A stretch of 64,000 nucleotides of DNA. Origin: Nannocystis pusilla. GTDB lineage: Bacteria; Myxococcota_A; Polyangia; Nannocystales; Nannocystaceae. The stretch is from the NCBI RefSeq assembly GCF_020073745.1, contig NZ_JAIRAU010000001.1, positions 806,001-870,000 on the forward strand, given 5' to 3'. Below, one piece after another: positions 42,812 to 50,656 of the stretch. The translations under genes were made by a program, and so were the position numbers. The stretch's first letter is position 1, and each line of letters starts with the position of its first letter. A model generated the notes under the pieces. It was not told the origin of the DNA. It saw nothing but the letters and a program-made list of their open reading frames with translations, and did no database searches.

Positions 42812-44581
42812 ATGAAATCGCTCCGCCAACTGACGTCCACCACTCTTCTCAGTCTTTGCGCCACGTGGGCCCTGTACGCGGCGCCGGCTGTGGCCGGTCC
42901 GCCGCCCCCGCCGCCGACCACCGGCGGCCCGGCTGTTCCGCCGCCCTCGGGTGGTGCGGCTGTGCCCCCGCCCTCCGGCCCCGTCGCTGCACCCAGCAAC
43001 CCGGACGGCGCGGCCACGGGCGTGCTGGCCGAGGCCGAGGACAAGTACAAGGCCGAGGACTTCCAGGGCGCCGCGGTCATCTTCCACGCCGTCGCCAGCG
43101 GCAAGACGCCCGGCGACAAGTCCCGCGCGCAGTTCTGGCTCGGCAAGGCGCTGTACAAGCAGCAGTTCTACGCCGTCTCGCTCGCGGTCTTCAGCGAGAT
43201 CGTGACCGCGGGTCCCAGCCACCCGTACCACAAGCTCACGCTGCCGTGGCTCGCGTCGCTGAGCCGTGAGCTGCCCGAAGGTGCAGGCGTGCTCGAGAAG
43301 GTCGGTACGTACAAGCCGACCGAGCTCGAAGACTCGGCGTTCGACGAGGTGCGCGACGAGCTGTACTACCTGCTCGGCCGCTTCTACTACCAGAAGGGCG
43401 ACCTCGGCCAGTCGATCGCGCTGCTCGGGCAGGTGCCCGACAACAGCGACTACTACATCCCGGCGCAGTTCTTCCTCGGCGTCGCCGAGACGCGCGAGTT
43501 CCACGGCCCGCAGGCGGTCGAGGCGTTCAAGAACGTCCTCCGCAAGAACATCTCGCTCAAGGAGTCGTGGGCGAAGGACAAGAAGAAGCGCAAGAAGGAA
43601 GCCAAGGCCAAGGCCAAGCTCGCCAAGAAGAACAAGAAGAAGCAGCTGGCCGGCGAGGTCGAGGAGCTGAGCTTCGAGGAGGAGATGCAGCGCTACGAGG
43701 AGCGGGCCAACCTCGCCCTCGGCTACATCTTCTACCAGGTCGGCAAGTACGACACGGCGCTCAAGTACTACGACAAAATCCCGCTCGAGTCGCCGTACTG
43801 GCTCGACTCGATCCTCGCGTCCTCGTGGACCGAGTTCCGCCTCGTCGAGGTCGAGCCGGAGCAGGCGAACATCCACTACCAGCGCACGCTCGGGTACATC
43901 CACACGCTCAACGCGCCGTTCTTCTACGACTACCTGTACCCCGAGTCGATCATCCTCAAGGCGGTGACGTACTACTTCAACTGCCGCTACCAGCCCGCGA
44001 AGCTGGCGATCGAGGAGTTCAACCGCAAGTACCCGAAGACCCGCGACGACCTCAAGGACCTGCTCGCCAAGGCGCCCGAGGACTTCGCGCTGTTCGACCT
44101 CAGCGTCAAGATCCGCAACAGCGAGTCGAAGCTCGACCCGTTCGTCGAGGAGGTCGCCCAGAAGTCGCTGCAGGACAAGACGCTCGAGAAGAACTACGCG
44201 TTCGTCAACGAGCTGGTGCGCGAGCAGGGGCAGCTCGAGGACTCCAAGTCCGACTTCAAGGGCAGCCCGCTGGCCGAGCAGATCACCGAGACGCTCGACG
44301 GCCTGCTGTCGCTCGGCAAGGAGTCGACCGGCGCCCTCGCGCGTAACCGGTTGGTCCAGCAGATCCAGCAGATCAACGACCTCGAGCGCGAGGCGATCAA
44401 GATCGAGTACGAGATCTTGAACCGCATCAAGGCCGGCGACTCCGGCGCTGCGACCGAGCGCCGCCCGGTGCGGCCCAAGGTCGACTCCGAGCACGAGATC
44501 TACAACTACAACGGCGAGTACTGGAAAGACGAGCTCGGTTACTACAACTACAAGGTTACAAGCCGCTGCAAGGAGGAGTAG
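42812..44581 (+). CDS. Secreted TPR-rich envelope protein
   Basis: 589 aa. Signal peptide with cleavage after PAVA is followed by a Pro-rich linker, PPPPPPTTGGP and PPPSGG repeats. TPR motifs run through most of the rest (LAEAEDKYKAEDFQGAAVIF, LGRFYYQKGDLGQSIALLGQ, LGYIFYQVGKYDTALKYYDKI). A strongly basic helix, KKKRKKEAKAKAKLAKKNKK, lies about 255-275. The end is Tyr/Glu-rich (YNYNGEYWKDELGYYNY). It lies at the head of the TPR/FHA cluster and is a periplasmic scaffold candidate; no named homologue is assigned. Confidence 0.7.
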   Translation: MKSLRQLTSTTLLSLCATWALYAAPAVAGPPPPPPTTGGPAVPPPSGGAAVPPPSGPVAAPSNPDGAATGVLAEAEDKYKAEDFQGAAVIFHAVASGKTPGDKSRAQFWLGKALYKQQFYAVSLAVFSEIVTAGPSHPYHKLTLPWLASLSRELPEGAGVLEKVGTYKPTELEDSAFDEVRDELYYLLGRFYYQKGDLGQSIALLGQVPDNSDYYIPAQFFLGVAETREFHGPQAVEAFKNVLRKNISLKESWAKDKKKRKKEAKAKAKLAKKNKKKQLAGEVEELSFEEEMQRYEERANLALGYIFYQVGKYDTALKYYDKIPLESPYWLDSILASSWTEFRLVEVEPEQANIHYQRTLGYIHTLNAPFFYDYLYPESIILKAVTYYFNCRYQPAKLAIEEFNRKYPKTRDDLKDLLAKAPEDFALFDLSVKIRNSESKLDPFVEEVAQKSLQDKTLEKNYAFVNELVREQGQLEDSKSDFKGSPLAEQITETLDGLLSLGKESTGALARNRLVQQIQQINDLEREAIKIEYEILNRIKAGDSGAATERRPVRPKVDSEHEIYNYNGEYWKDELGYYNYKVTSRCKEE

Positions 44582-44590
44582 CCGCGGCGG

Positions 44591-44624
44591 CGCCGGCGAG
44601 GTCATGCGCGCGACCTCGCCGGCG
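44591..44624 (+). terminator. Hairpin after the TPR gene
   Basis: CGCCGGCGAGGTC (44591-44603), 8-nt loop, GACCTCGCCGGCG (44612-44624), then TTTG. The stem is a perfect 13 bp, but the T-tract is short. Confidence 0.55.
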
Positions 44625-44685
44625 TTTGACAAGAGCCAGCAACAAGGCCGGGTCCCGTGGACCCGCCCATCCGAGGTAGAGGTCC

Positions 44686-47600
44686 ATGAAGCCACACAGC
44701 CATCCCCGCAAGTTTCGCAAGCTGAACATCCTGAGCGGCGTCGGTCTCGCGGTGGTCGTCTTCGCCGCCGCGGCTCCTGCCAGCGCGCAGGCCCCGGCGG
44801 AGGGCGGCGCCGAGGCGAACAGTGCCGTCAAGTACAACCGCAAGTCGGGCAAGGTCCGCACCAAGGACACGCTCGACACGAAGTTCAAGGAAGAGAAAGA
44901 GCGGCAGGAGAAGGAGACCAAGCGCCGCGTCGACATGATGGAGGGCGCGGAGTTCGCGAAGAAGCGGGCCGCGGTCGCTCAAGAGATCGCCGACACGCAG
45001 ATCGAGCAGCTCAAGCGCCTCCTCAACGCGACCGACAAGTCTCACGCCGACTACCCGGACCTGCTGTATCGCCTCTCGGACCACTTCCTCGAGAAGAAGG
45101 CGTACTTCGAGACCCAGTCCGGCGCGCTCTACGACCCGATCTTCCAGGCTGAAGAGGCCAAGCAGAAGGGCAAGGCCGACCAGCTCAAGGCCAAGCAGGC
45201 CAAGTTCGACGCCCAGGCCAAGGCCGCCAGCGAGCAGGCCGTCAAGCTGTACAAGGCGCTCGTCACCGATCCGGGCCTCAGCAAGTACAAGCGCCTCGAC
45301 GAGGCGCTGTACTTCTACGCGTTCGAGCTCGGCCAGCTCAAGCGCGAGCAGGAGATGAAGGACGCGTACATCCGGCTGATCCAGGACTACCCGAACAGCC
45401 AGTACATCCCCAACGCGTACCTCAGCTTCGCCGACTACTATTTCGGCCAGAGCAAGATCGGCGACGCCCTCCAGCTCTACGAGAAGGTCATCACCTTCAA
45501 GGACAGCCCGGTCTACGCCTACGCCCTCTACAAGATGGCGTGGTGCCACCTGAACCCGGTCGGCACCGCGGACCCGCGCTACGACCTCAGCCTCGACTTC
45601 TTCGTCAAGACGATCACCGCGACGCTCGAGGGTCGCGCCGGCAGCGAGGCCAACGCCAAGCAGCTGCGCCGCGACGCCCGCCGCGACCTCGTCCGCGCCT
45701 TCGTCATGGCCGGCAAGCCGTCCAAGGCGTACGAGTTCTTCCAGAAGGTCGGCGACGGCCCGAAGGACGACGAGAACATGTCCCGCAAGATGATGGAACT
45801 GCTCGCAGTCCAGTACTTCGGGCAGGGCATGTACACCGAGTCGACGTACACCTATCACAAGCTGCAGGAGCTGTTCCCCGAGGACCCGCAGACCTGTGAG
45901 TGGCAGGGCCGCGTCGTCATCAACGCGCTGGCGACCGACAACAAGGAGGTCCAGTGGAGCGAGACGGCGCGCCTGGGCGAGTACTGGGACAAGTTCAAGA
46001 ACGGCTCGCAGAAGGAGGCCGTCAAGCGCAAGTGCCGGGACGAGACGCTCGACACGATGAAGCAGATGGCCACCGTGTGGCACGACGAGGCCGAGAAGAC
46101 CAAGAACGAGGCCACGTACACGCTGGCCGAAAAGGCCTACGAGGGCTTCCTCAAGACCTTCCCGAAGGACAAGGACTCCTACGAGATCCAGATGTACTAC
46201 GCGGAGCTCCTGTGGGCCCGCGCCGGCTCGCTCGTCGGTGACAAGAAGACCAAGCCCGACGGCCTCGCCAAGTTCCGCCGCGCCCACGACGAGTTCGTCA
46301 AGGTGCTGGAGATCAACCCCGAGGGCAAGTTCACGCAGGACGCTGCCTACGCGCAGATGCTCGCGATGAAGAACGCCCTCGAGTACGACGAGACCGGCGG
46401 TCAGGCCAAGTCCTGCAAGACGAACGCCGAAGGCCTGTGTGTCTACAAGGAAAAAGAGAAGAAGAAGAAGACCAAGGCCGACGAGAACACCAAGGGCGAT
46501 CAGAGCCAGTCGTACCCGGAGAGCGATTACTCCGAGGACGAGAAGAAGATGATCGAGGCGTACGACATCTACCAGAAGTACGTCAAAGACCCGAAGGACC
46601 CCGAGCTGCCCAAGATCGTCTACCACCGGGCGAAGCTCATGATGATGCACAACAAGTTCCAGGAGGCGCGCCCGCTCCTGGAAGAGATGGTCGTCAAGTT
46701 CGACGGCTCCATCTACGCCGCGTGGTGCTCCGAGATGCTCCTCGACATTCTGACGATCCGCTGGATCGACAAGAATCTGACGCCCGAGGAGGCGATCAAG
46801 GCATCCGACGACCTCGAGACGTGGTCCAAGAAGATGCAGAAGATGAAGGTCTACACGCATCCGGAGGCCGACGAGCTCAAGGAGGCGATCCCGCGGCTGC
46901 TGGCCGGCATCGGCTGGAAGAAGGGCATGACCTACCTCGAGGCGGGCCGGAAGGGTGACCCCGACGGCTTCCGCAAGTGCGCCGAGCAGTTCATCGCCAT
47001 CTACAACGAGTACGGCGACGCCCACGAGAAGGCCTCGACGCTGATCTGGAACGCGGCCGAGTGCTACGAGGCGGCCTACCTGCTCGGTCAGTCGGTCCGC
47101 TTCCGCAAGATCCTGCTCGACAAGTTCCCCAACAGCGAGCACTACCAGAAGACGCTGTCGAACCTCGCGGGCAACTACCAGGCCATCGCGATGTACGACA
47201 AGGCCGCGCAGCACATGGAGATGTACGCGGAGAAGTACATCAAGGACAAGCAGTCGCCCGACTACCTGCGCAACGCCTACCTGTTCCGCCTCGGCCTCGG
47301 CCAGGACCAGCAGGCCAGCGCCGACCTGTCGAAGTACGAGGGTCTGTACAAGAAGGACAACCCCGAGCTCGCGGCCAAGATCTTCTGGTCGAAGCACGAC
47401 ATCCTCAAGACCGAGGAAGAGAAGCTCAAGCACGCCGAGGACTACCTCAAGATCTACGGCAAGAACGGCGGCCTCGACCGTCGCATCGTCGCCGAGGCCA
47501 CCATCGGCCAGATCTTGTGGCGCCAGTCGTGCACCGAGGGTCTGCTCTACGACTCGTGCATCACCATCAAGCGCAAGAAGGCGCAGGCCGGCGACAAGGC

Positions 47601-48561
47601 CCGCGCCGCCGCCGAGGCGCTGAAGAAGAAGGTCAAGAAGGGCACCGAGAAGAAGGGCGCCGCCGCCTCCACCAGCAAGAAGCAGGAGATCCCGGAGTAC
47701 TGCGGCTCCGCGACGTCCGGCATCATCACGGTCCACGACCGCAACAAGAAGAAGGCCGAGGAGGCGCAGAAGTACTTCGACAGCGTCCTCAAGCTGGCGA
47801 AGAACAAGATCAACGTGCCCGAGGACGACCGCGATCGCCGCGAGGACTTCGCCAACGCGGTCGCCATGGCGGGCGTGTACAAGGCGGACCGCGGGTACGA
47901 GGAGTACCTGAAGATCGAGATGCCGGGCGGCCTGAGCTTCCACGTCGAAGAGTGGAAGAAGGACGCCGGCCTGCCGAAGTGGGAGAAGGAGTACAAGGAG
48001 CAGGTCGCGAAGAAGGCCGACTCGACCAAGCGCTTCCTCGAGTTCTACGAGAAGAAGACCAAGCAGGGTCAGGCGCTGCAGCAGCAGTACGACGGCATCG
48101 TCAACGCCAAGCAGAGCCCGTACTGGATGCTCGCCGCCGCCGCCCGCTCGGCCATGGTCTCGCAGAACTACGCCGACCAGCTCTACCGCGCCGAGGTGCC
48201 GAAGGAGTTCAAGACCGAGGATCAGGCCTACGCCTTCTGCGACGAGCTCGGCGATCGCGCCCAGCCGATCCAGGAGGACGCGGTCAAGAAGTTCTCGTTC
48301 TGCCTCGAGCGGTCGACGACCTTCCAGTTCTTCAACGAGTTCTCTCGTCTGTGCGAAGAGGAGCTCCAGCAGCGCGAGCCGGACAAGTACCCGGCCACGG
48401 AGGAGATCTTCGGTGTCTCCCAGTACACGGCCAGCCGCCCCGACCGCGTCGACGTGCAGCTCGACCTCGAGGGCGAGAAGCGCAAGCCCTCCGTCGGCGT
48501 CAGCGCCGAGAAGCCCGCCGAGAAGGCCGATGACAAGGGCGACGACGAGGACAGCGAGTGA
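44686..48561 (+). CDS. Large periplasmic TPR protein, AgmU/GltD-like
   Basis: 1291 aa. A long-n-region signal peptide is cleaved near ASAQA. The mature protein is almost entirely TPR-like helical repeats (YKALVTDPGLSKYKRLDEALYFYA, LIQDYPNSQYIPNAYLSFADYYFGQ, LEAGRKGDPDGFRKCAEQF, YMYHKLQELFPEDPQ-type units) with Lys-rich linkers (KEKEKKKKTKADENTKG). The C-terminus is acidic. Length, domain type and position immediately before a GltE-like TPR lipoprotein match AgmU/GltD of the M. xanthus gliding machinery, a periplasmic motor-associated scaffold. Assignment is by pattern and order, not alignment. Confidence 0.7.
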   Translation: MKPHSHPRKFRKLNILSGVGLAVVVFAAAAPASAQAPAEGGAEANSAVKYNRKSGKVRTKDTLDTKFKEEKERQEKETKRRVDMMEGAEFAKKRAAVAQEIADTQIEQLKRLLNATDKSHADYPDLLYRLSDHFLEKKAYFETQSGALYDPIFQAEEAKQKGKADQLKAKQAKFDAQAKAASEQAVKLYKALVTDPGLSKYKRLDEALYFYAFELGQLKREQEMKDAYIRLIQDYPNSQYIPNAYLSFADYYFGQSKIGDALQLYEKVITFKDSPVYAYALYKMAWCHLNPVGTADPRYDLSLDFFVKTITATLEGRAGSEANAKQLRRDARRDLVRAFVMAGKPSKAYEFFQKVGDGPKDDENMSRKMMELLAVQYFGQGMYTESTYTYHKLQELFPEDPQTCEWQGRVVINALATDNKEVQWSETARLGEYWDKFKNGSQKEAVKRKCRDETLDTMKQMATVWHDEAEKTKNEATYTLAEKAYEGFLKTFPKDKDSYEIQMYYAELLWARAGSLVGDKKTKPDGLAKFRRAHDEFVKVLEINPEGKFTQDAAYAQMLAMKNALEYDETGGQAKSCKTNAEGLCVYKEKEKKKKTKADENTKGDQSQSYPESDYSEDEKKMIEAYDIYQKYVKDPKDPELPKIVYHRAKLMMMHNKFQEARPLLEEMVVKFDGSIYAAWCSEMLLDILTIRWIDKNLTPEEAIKASDDLETWSKKMQKMKVYTHPEADELKEAIPRLLAGIGWKKGMTYLEAGRKGDPDGFRKCAEQFIAIYNEYGDAHEKASTLIWNAAECYEAAYLLGQSVRFRKILLDKFPNSEHYQKTLSNLAGNYQAIAMYDKAAQHMEMYAEKYIKDKQSPDYLRNAYLFRLGLGQDQQASADLSKYEGLYKKDNPELAAKIFWSKHDILKTEEEKLKHAEDYLKIYGKNGGLDRRIVAEATIGQILWRQSCTEGLLYDSCITIKRKKAQAGDKARAAAEALKKKVKKGTEKKGAAASTSKKQEIPEYCGSATSGIITVHDRNKKKAEEAQKYFDSVLKLAKNKINVPEDDRDRREDFANAVAMAGVYKADRGYEEYLKIEMPGGLSFHVEEWKKDAGLPKWEKEYKEQVAKKADSTKRFLEFYEKKTKQGQALQQQYDGIVNAKQSPYWMLAAAARSAMVSQNYADQLYRAEVPKEFKTEDQAYAFCDELGDRAQPIQEDAVKKFSFCLERSTTFQFFNEFSRLCEEELQQREPDKYPATEEIFGVSQYTASRPDRVDVQLDLEGEKRKPSVGVSAEKPAEKADDKGDDEDSE

Positions 48562-48593
48562 GGCCGGCAGCAGCCAGCAAAGGAGCGACCACC

Positions 48594-50045
48594 ATGCGTA
48601 ACCTGATCAAGATCGCAAGCATCGGCGCCCTGGCTGTCGCAATGACGGCCTGCGGAAAGAACAAGACCGGCACCGAGAACCCCGATGGCGGCGGCGGCGG
48701 TGGCGGCGGCGGGCCGAGCGGGCCCGCGCCGGCCGAGGCCTCGAAGGAGGCCAAGAACGACTTCGCCGAGGCCGTGAAGACCTACAACGCGGCCAAGAGC
48801 GACGGCAAGCTCAGCGGCGACGAGTGCGAGCGCGTCGCGGGCGCGTTCCAGAAGGTCTACAAGACCCACGGCGTGCAGATGGCGCTGGCGCAGTTCAACT
48901 CCGGCGTCGTCTGGGAGGAGTGCGGCCAGTCCGACAAGGCCGAGGGCATCTACTCCCAGCTCATCTCCCAGGCGCCGAAGTTCGACCTCGCCTACAACAA
49001 CCTCGGCGTCATCTACTGGAAGAAGGGCCAGGAGTCGAAGGCCCTCGACATGTTCAAGAAGGGCGTCGAGGCCAACAAGCTGTCCGCTCGCGCCGCCCGC
49101 AACAACGTCGCCGGCCTGCTGCGCAACCAGTACATCGGCAACTCCGACATCAACGTCTTCAACGAGGTGGAGAAGTCGATCCAGGGCGTGCTCGCGCTCG
49201 ACTCCGGCAACCAGGGCGCCTACGAGAACCTCGCGCGCATCTACTACGACCGCGGTCACACCAAGGACAAGTCGTACCTGGTGCTCGCGAACCTCGTGGT
49301 GACCCAGGGCGTCCGCGTGCTCAAGAACGAGGGCCGCGAGTCCGCCGACCTGTACAACATCCAGGGCCTGCTCCTGCTCGAGCGTCAGGACCAGGTCAAC
49401 GCCCTCAAGGCGTTCAAGGAGGCGGTGCGGGTCGAAGCCAACCACGTCGAGGCGAACCTCAACATCGGCTTCATCTCGATCCGCTTCCGTGACTACGCGA
49501 CGGCCGAGAAGTCGTTCACGATCGCGCTGAAGGACTCGCGTCAGGCCAAGAACACCGAGGCGCACCTCGCTCTCGGCGTGGCGCAGCGCGGCCTGAAGAA
49601 GTTCAAGGAGGCCGAGGCCTCCTACAACAAGGCGCTCAAGCTCAACGCCTCCGATCCGCGCCCGCTCTACAACCTCGGCGTGCTGTACCAGGACCACATC
49701 AGCACCCAGGACAATGTCGACACCGCCCAGAACGAGAAGCTCATCAACGTCGCCAAGGGCCACTACAACAAGTTCATCGAGGCGGTGAAGAGCGACAAGA
49801 AGTGGAGTCAGCAGGTCCTGCTGGCCAAGGACCGCATCGCCACCATCGATGAGACCATCGCCTTCAACCGCGTCTCCGAGGAGATGATGAAGAAGGCCAA
49901 GGAGCTCGAGGCGATCGCGAAGAAGCAAGAGGAGGAGGAGCGCAAGCGGCTCCTCGAGCTCGAGAAGCAGGCCGAGGCCGCCGAGGCTGCCGGGAGCGCC
50001 CCGGCTGCCGGCGCTCCGCCCGCGGGCGCAGCGGCTCCGAAGTAA
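48594..50045 (+). CDS. TPR lipoprotein, AglT/GltE-like
   Basis: 483 aa from ATG 48594 with AGGAG upstream. Lipobox VAMTAC anchors it at Cys20, followed by a Gly-rich linker. TPR units fill about 60-390 (AEGIYSQLISQAPKFDLAYNNLGVIYWKKGQ, ALKAFKEAVRVEANHVEANLNIGFI, KEAEASYNKALKLNASDPRPLYNLGVLYQ). A charged coiled coil (KKAKELEAIAKKQEEEERKR) ends the protein. It sits directly after the GltD-like gene, matching the gltD-gltE order. It probably bridges outer membrane and periplasmic scaffold. Confidence 0.72.
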   Translation: MRNLIKIASIGALAVAMTACGKNKTGTENPDGGGGGGGGGPSGPAPAEASKEAKNDFAEAVKTYNAAKSDGKLSGDECERVAGAFQKVYKTHGVQMALAQFNSGVVWEECGQSDKAEGIYSQLISQAPKFDLAYNNLGVIYWKKGQESKALDMFKKGVEANKLSARAARNNVAGLLRNQYIGNSDINVFNEVEKSIQGVLALDSGNQGAYENLARIYYDRGHTKDKSYLVLANLVVTQGVRVLKNEGRESADLYNIQGLLLLERQDQVNALKAFKEAVRVEANHVEANLNIGFISIRFRDYATAEKSFTIALKDSRQAKNTEAHLALGVAQRGLKKFKEAEASYNKALKLNASDPRPLYNLGVLYQDHISTQDNVDTAQNEKLINVAKGHYNKFIEAVKSDKKWSQQVLLAKDRIATIDETIAFNRVSEEMMKKAKELEAIAKKQEEEERKRLLELEKQAEAAEAAGSAPAAGAPPAGAAAPK

Positions 50046-50069
50046 TCGCGAGCTCGTCATTCGCGCATG

Positions 50070-50097
50070 AGGGACGGCCGGACGGCCGTCCCTTTTT
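50070..50097 (+). terminator. Intrinsic terminator after the GltE-like gene
   Basis: AGGGACGGCC (50070-50079), loop GGAC, GGCCGTCCCT (50084-50093), followed by a T-tract (TTTTTCTTT). A perfect 10-bp GC-rich stem with T-run, the strongest classical terminator in the window. It separates the gltD-gltE transcript from the following genes. Confidence 0.85.
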
Positions 50098-50188
50098 CTT
50101 TGGTCTCGCCGAGCGGAGCGATCTCGCTGCCGAGGCGGTGTACCTCCGCGTTCCCGCCCGCTTGCCCCTGCATCACATCGGCCGGGCG

Positions 50189-50218
50189 TTTACAAGGCTG
50201 GCCGGAGCGAGGTATGGT
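50189..50218 (+). promoter_or_regulatory. Promoter of the GltF/GltG-like genes
   Basis: TTTACA (50189-50194), 18 nt, TATGGT (50213-50218), following the terminator at 50070. The leader is about 33 nt to the ATG at 50258. Confidence 0.5.
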
Positions 50219-50257
50219 GCGTGAAGGTCCCAGGGGGACCGCTCCACGAGGTTCATC

Positions 50258-50536
50258 ATGCGGCTCGCTCTGCTCACTCTGCTGACCACTCTGTTCGCCT
50301 CGACCACCGCCTTCGCCGCCCCGGCGAGCGATCAGGACGCCGACTCTGCCGCCAACAAGGGCAAGGGCGGGAGCGGCACCACGGTCTACGACTTCGACGA
50401 CGACAACGTCGACGGCGAGCTGCTCTCGCCCGAAGGCGCCAACATCGCCTCCCGTGGCCGCACCAAGCACGCCAGCCTCATCACCATCCGCCCGCACTTC
50501 ATCCCCGAGCTGATCAAGATGGCCAACGACGTGTGA
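50258..50536 (+). CDS. Small secreted protein, GltF/CglF-like
   Basis: 92 aa with a clear signal peptide cleaved near AFAAP. The mature part of about 70 residues starts Gly/Lys-rich and contains DFDDDNVDGELLSPEG, then SLITIRPHFIPELIKMAND at the C-terminus, a motif I associate with small gliding-cluster proteins of Myxococcota. It lies between GltE-like and FHA-bearing GltG-like genes, the position of gltF. The name is by pattern and location; no fold is evident. Confidence 0.6.
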   Translation: MRLALLTLLTTLFASTTAFAAPASDQDADSAANKGKGGSGTTVYDFDDDNVDGELLSPEGANIASRGRTKHASLITIRPHFIPELIKMANDV

Positions 50537-50656
50537 TCTGGCCCGACGCTCGTGCCTTCACTCACAATCTCTTTCTGAACAATCTCCCGAACCCCGGGAA
50601 CCGCCACCGAAGCCCGCTGTCTCTGCCCGCGCAACCCGCCGGACCGAGGACCGACC

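Noticed and set aside
44626..44631. TTGACA as the -35 box of the GltD-like gene
   Set aside because: It directly follows the terminator stem, but no TAnnnT box is present 16-19 nt downstream, so a promoter cannot be supported.
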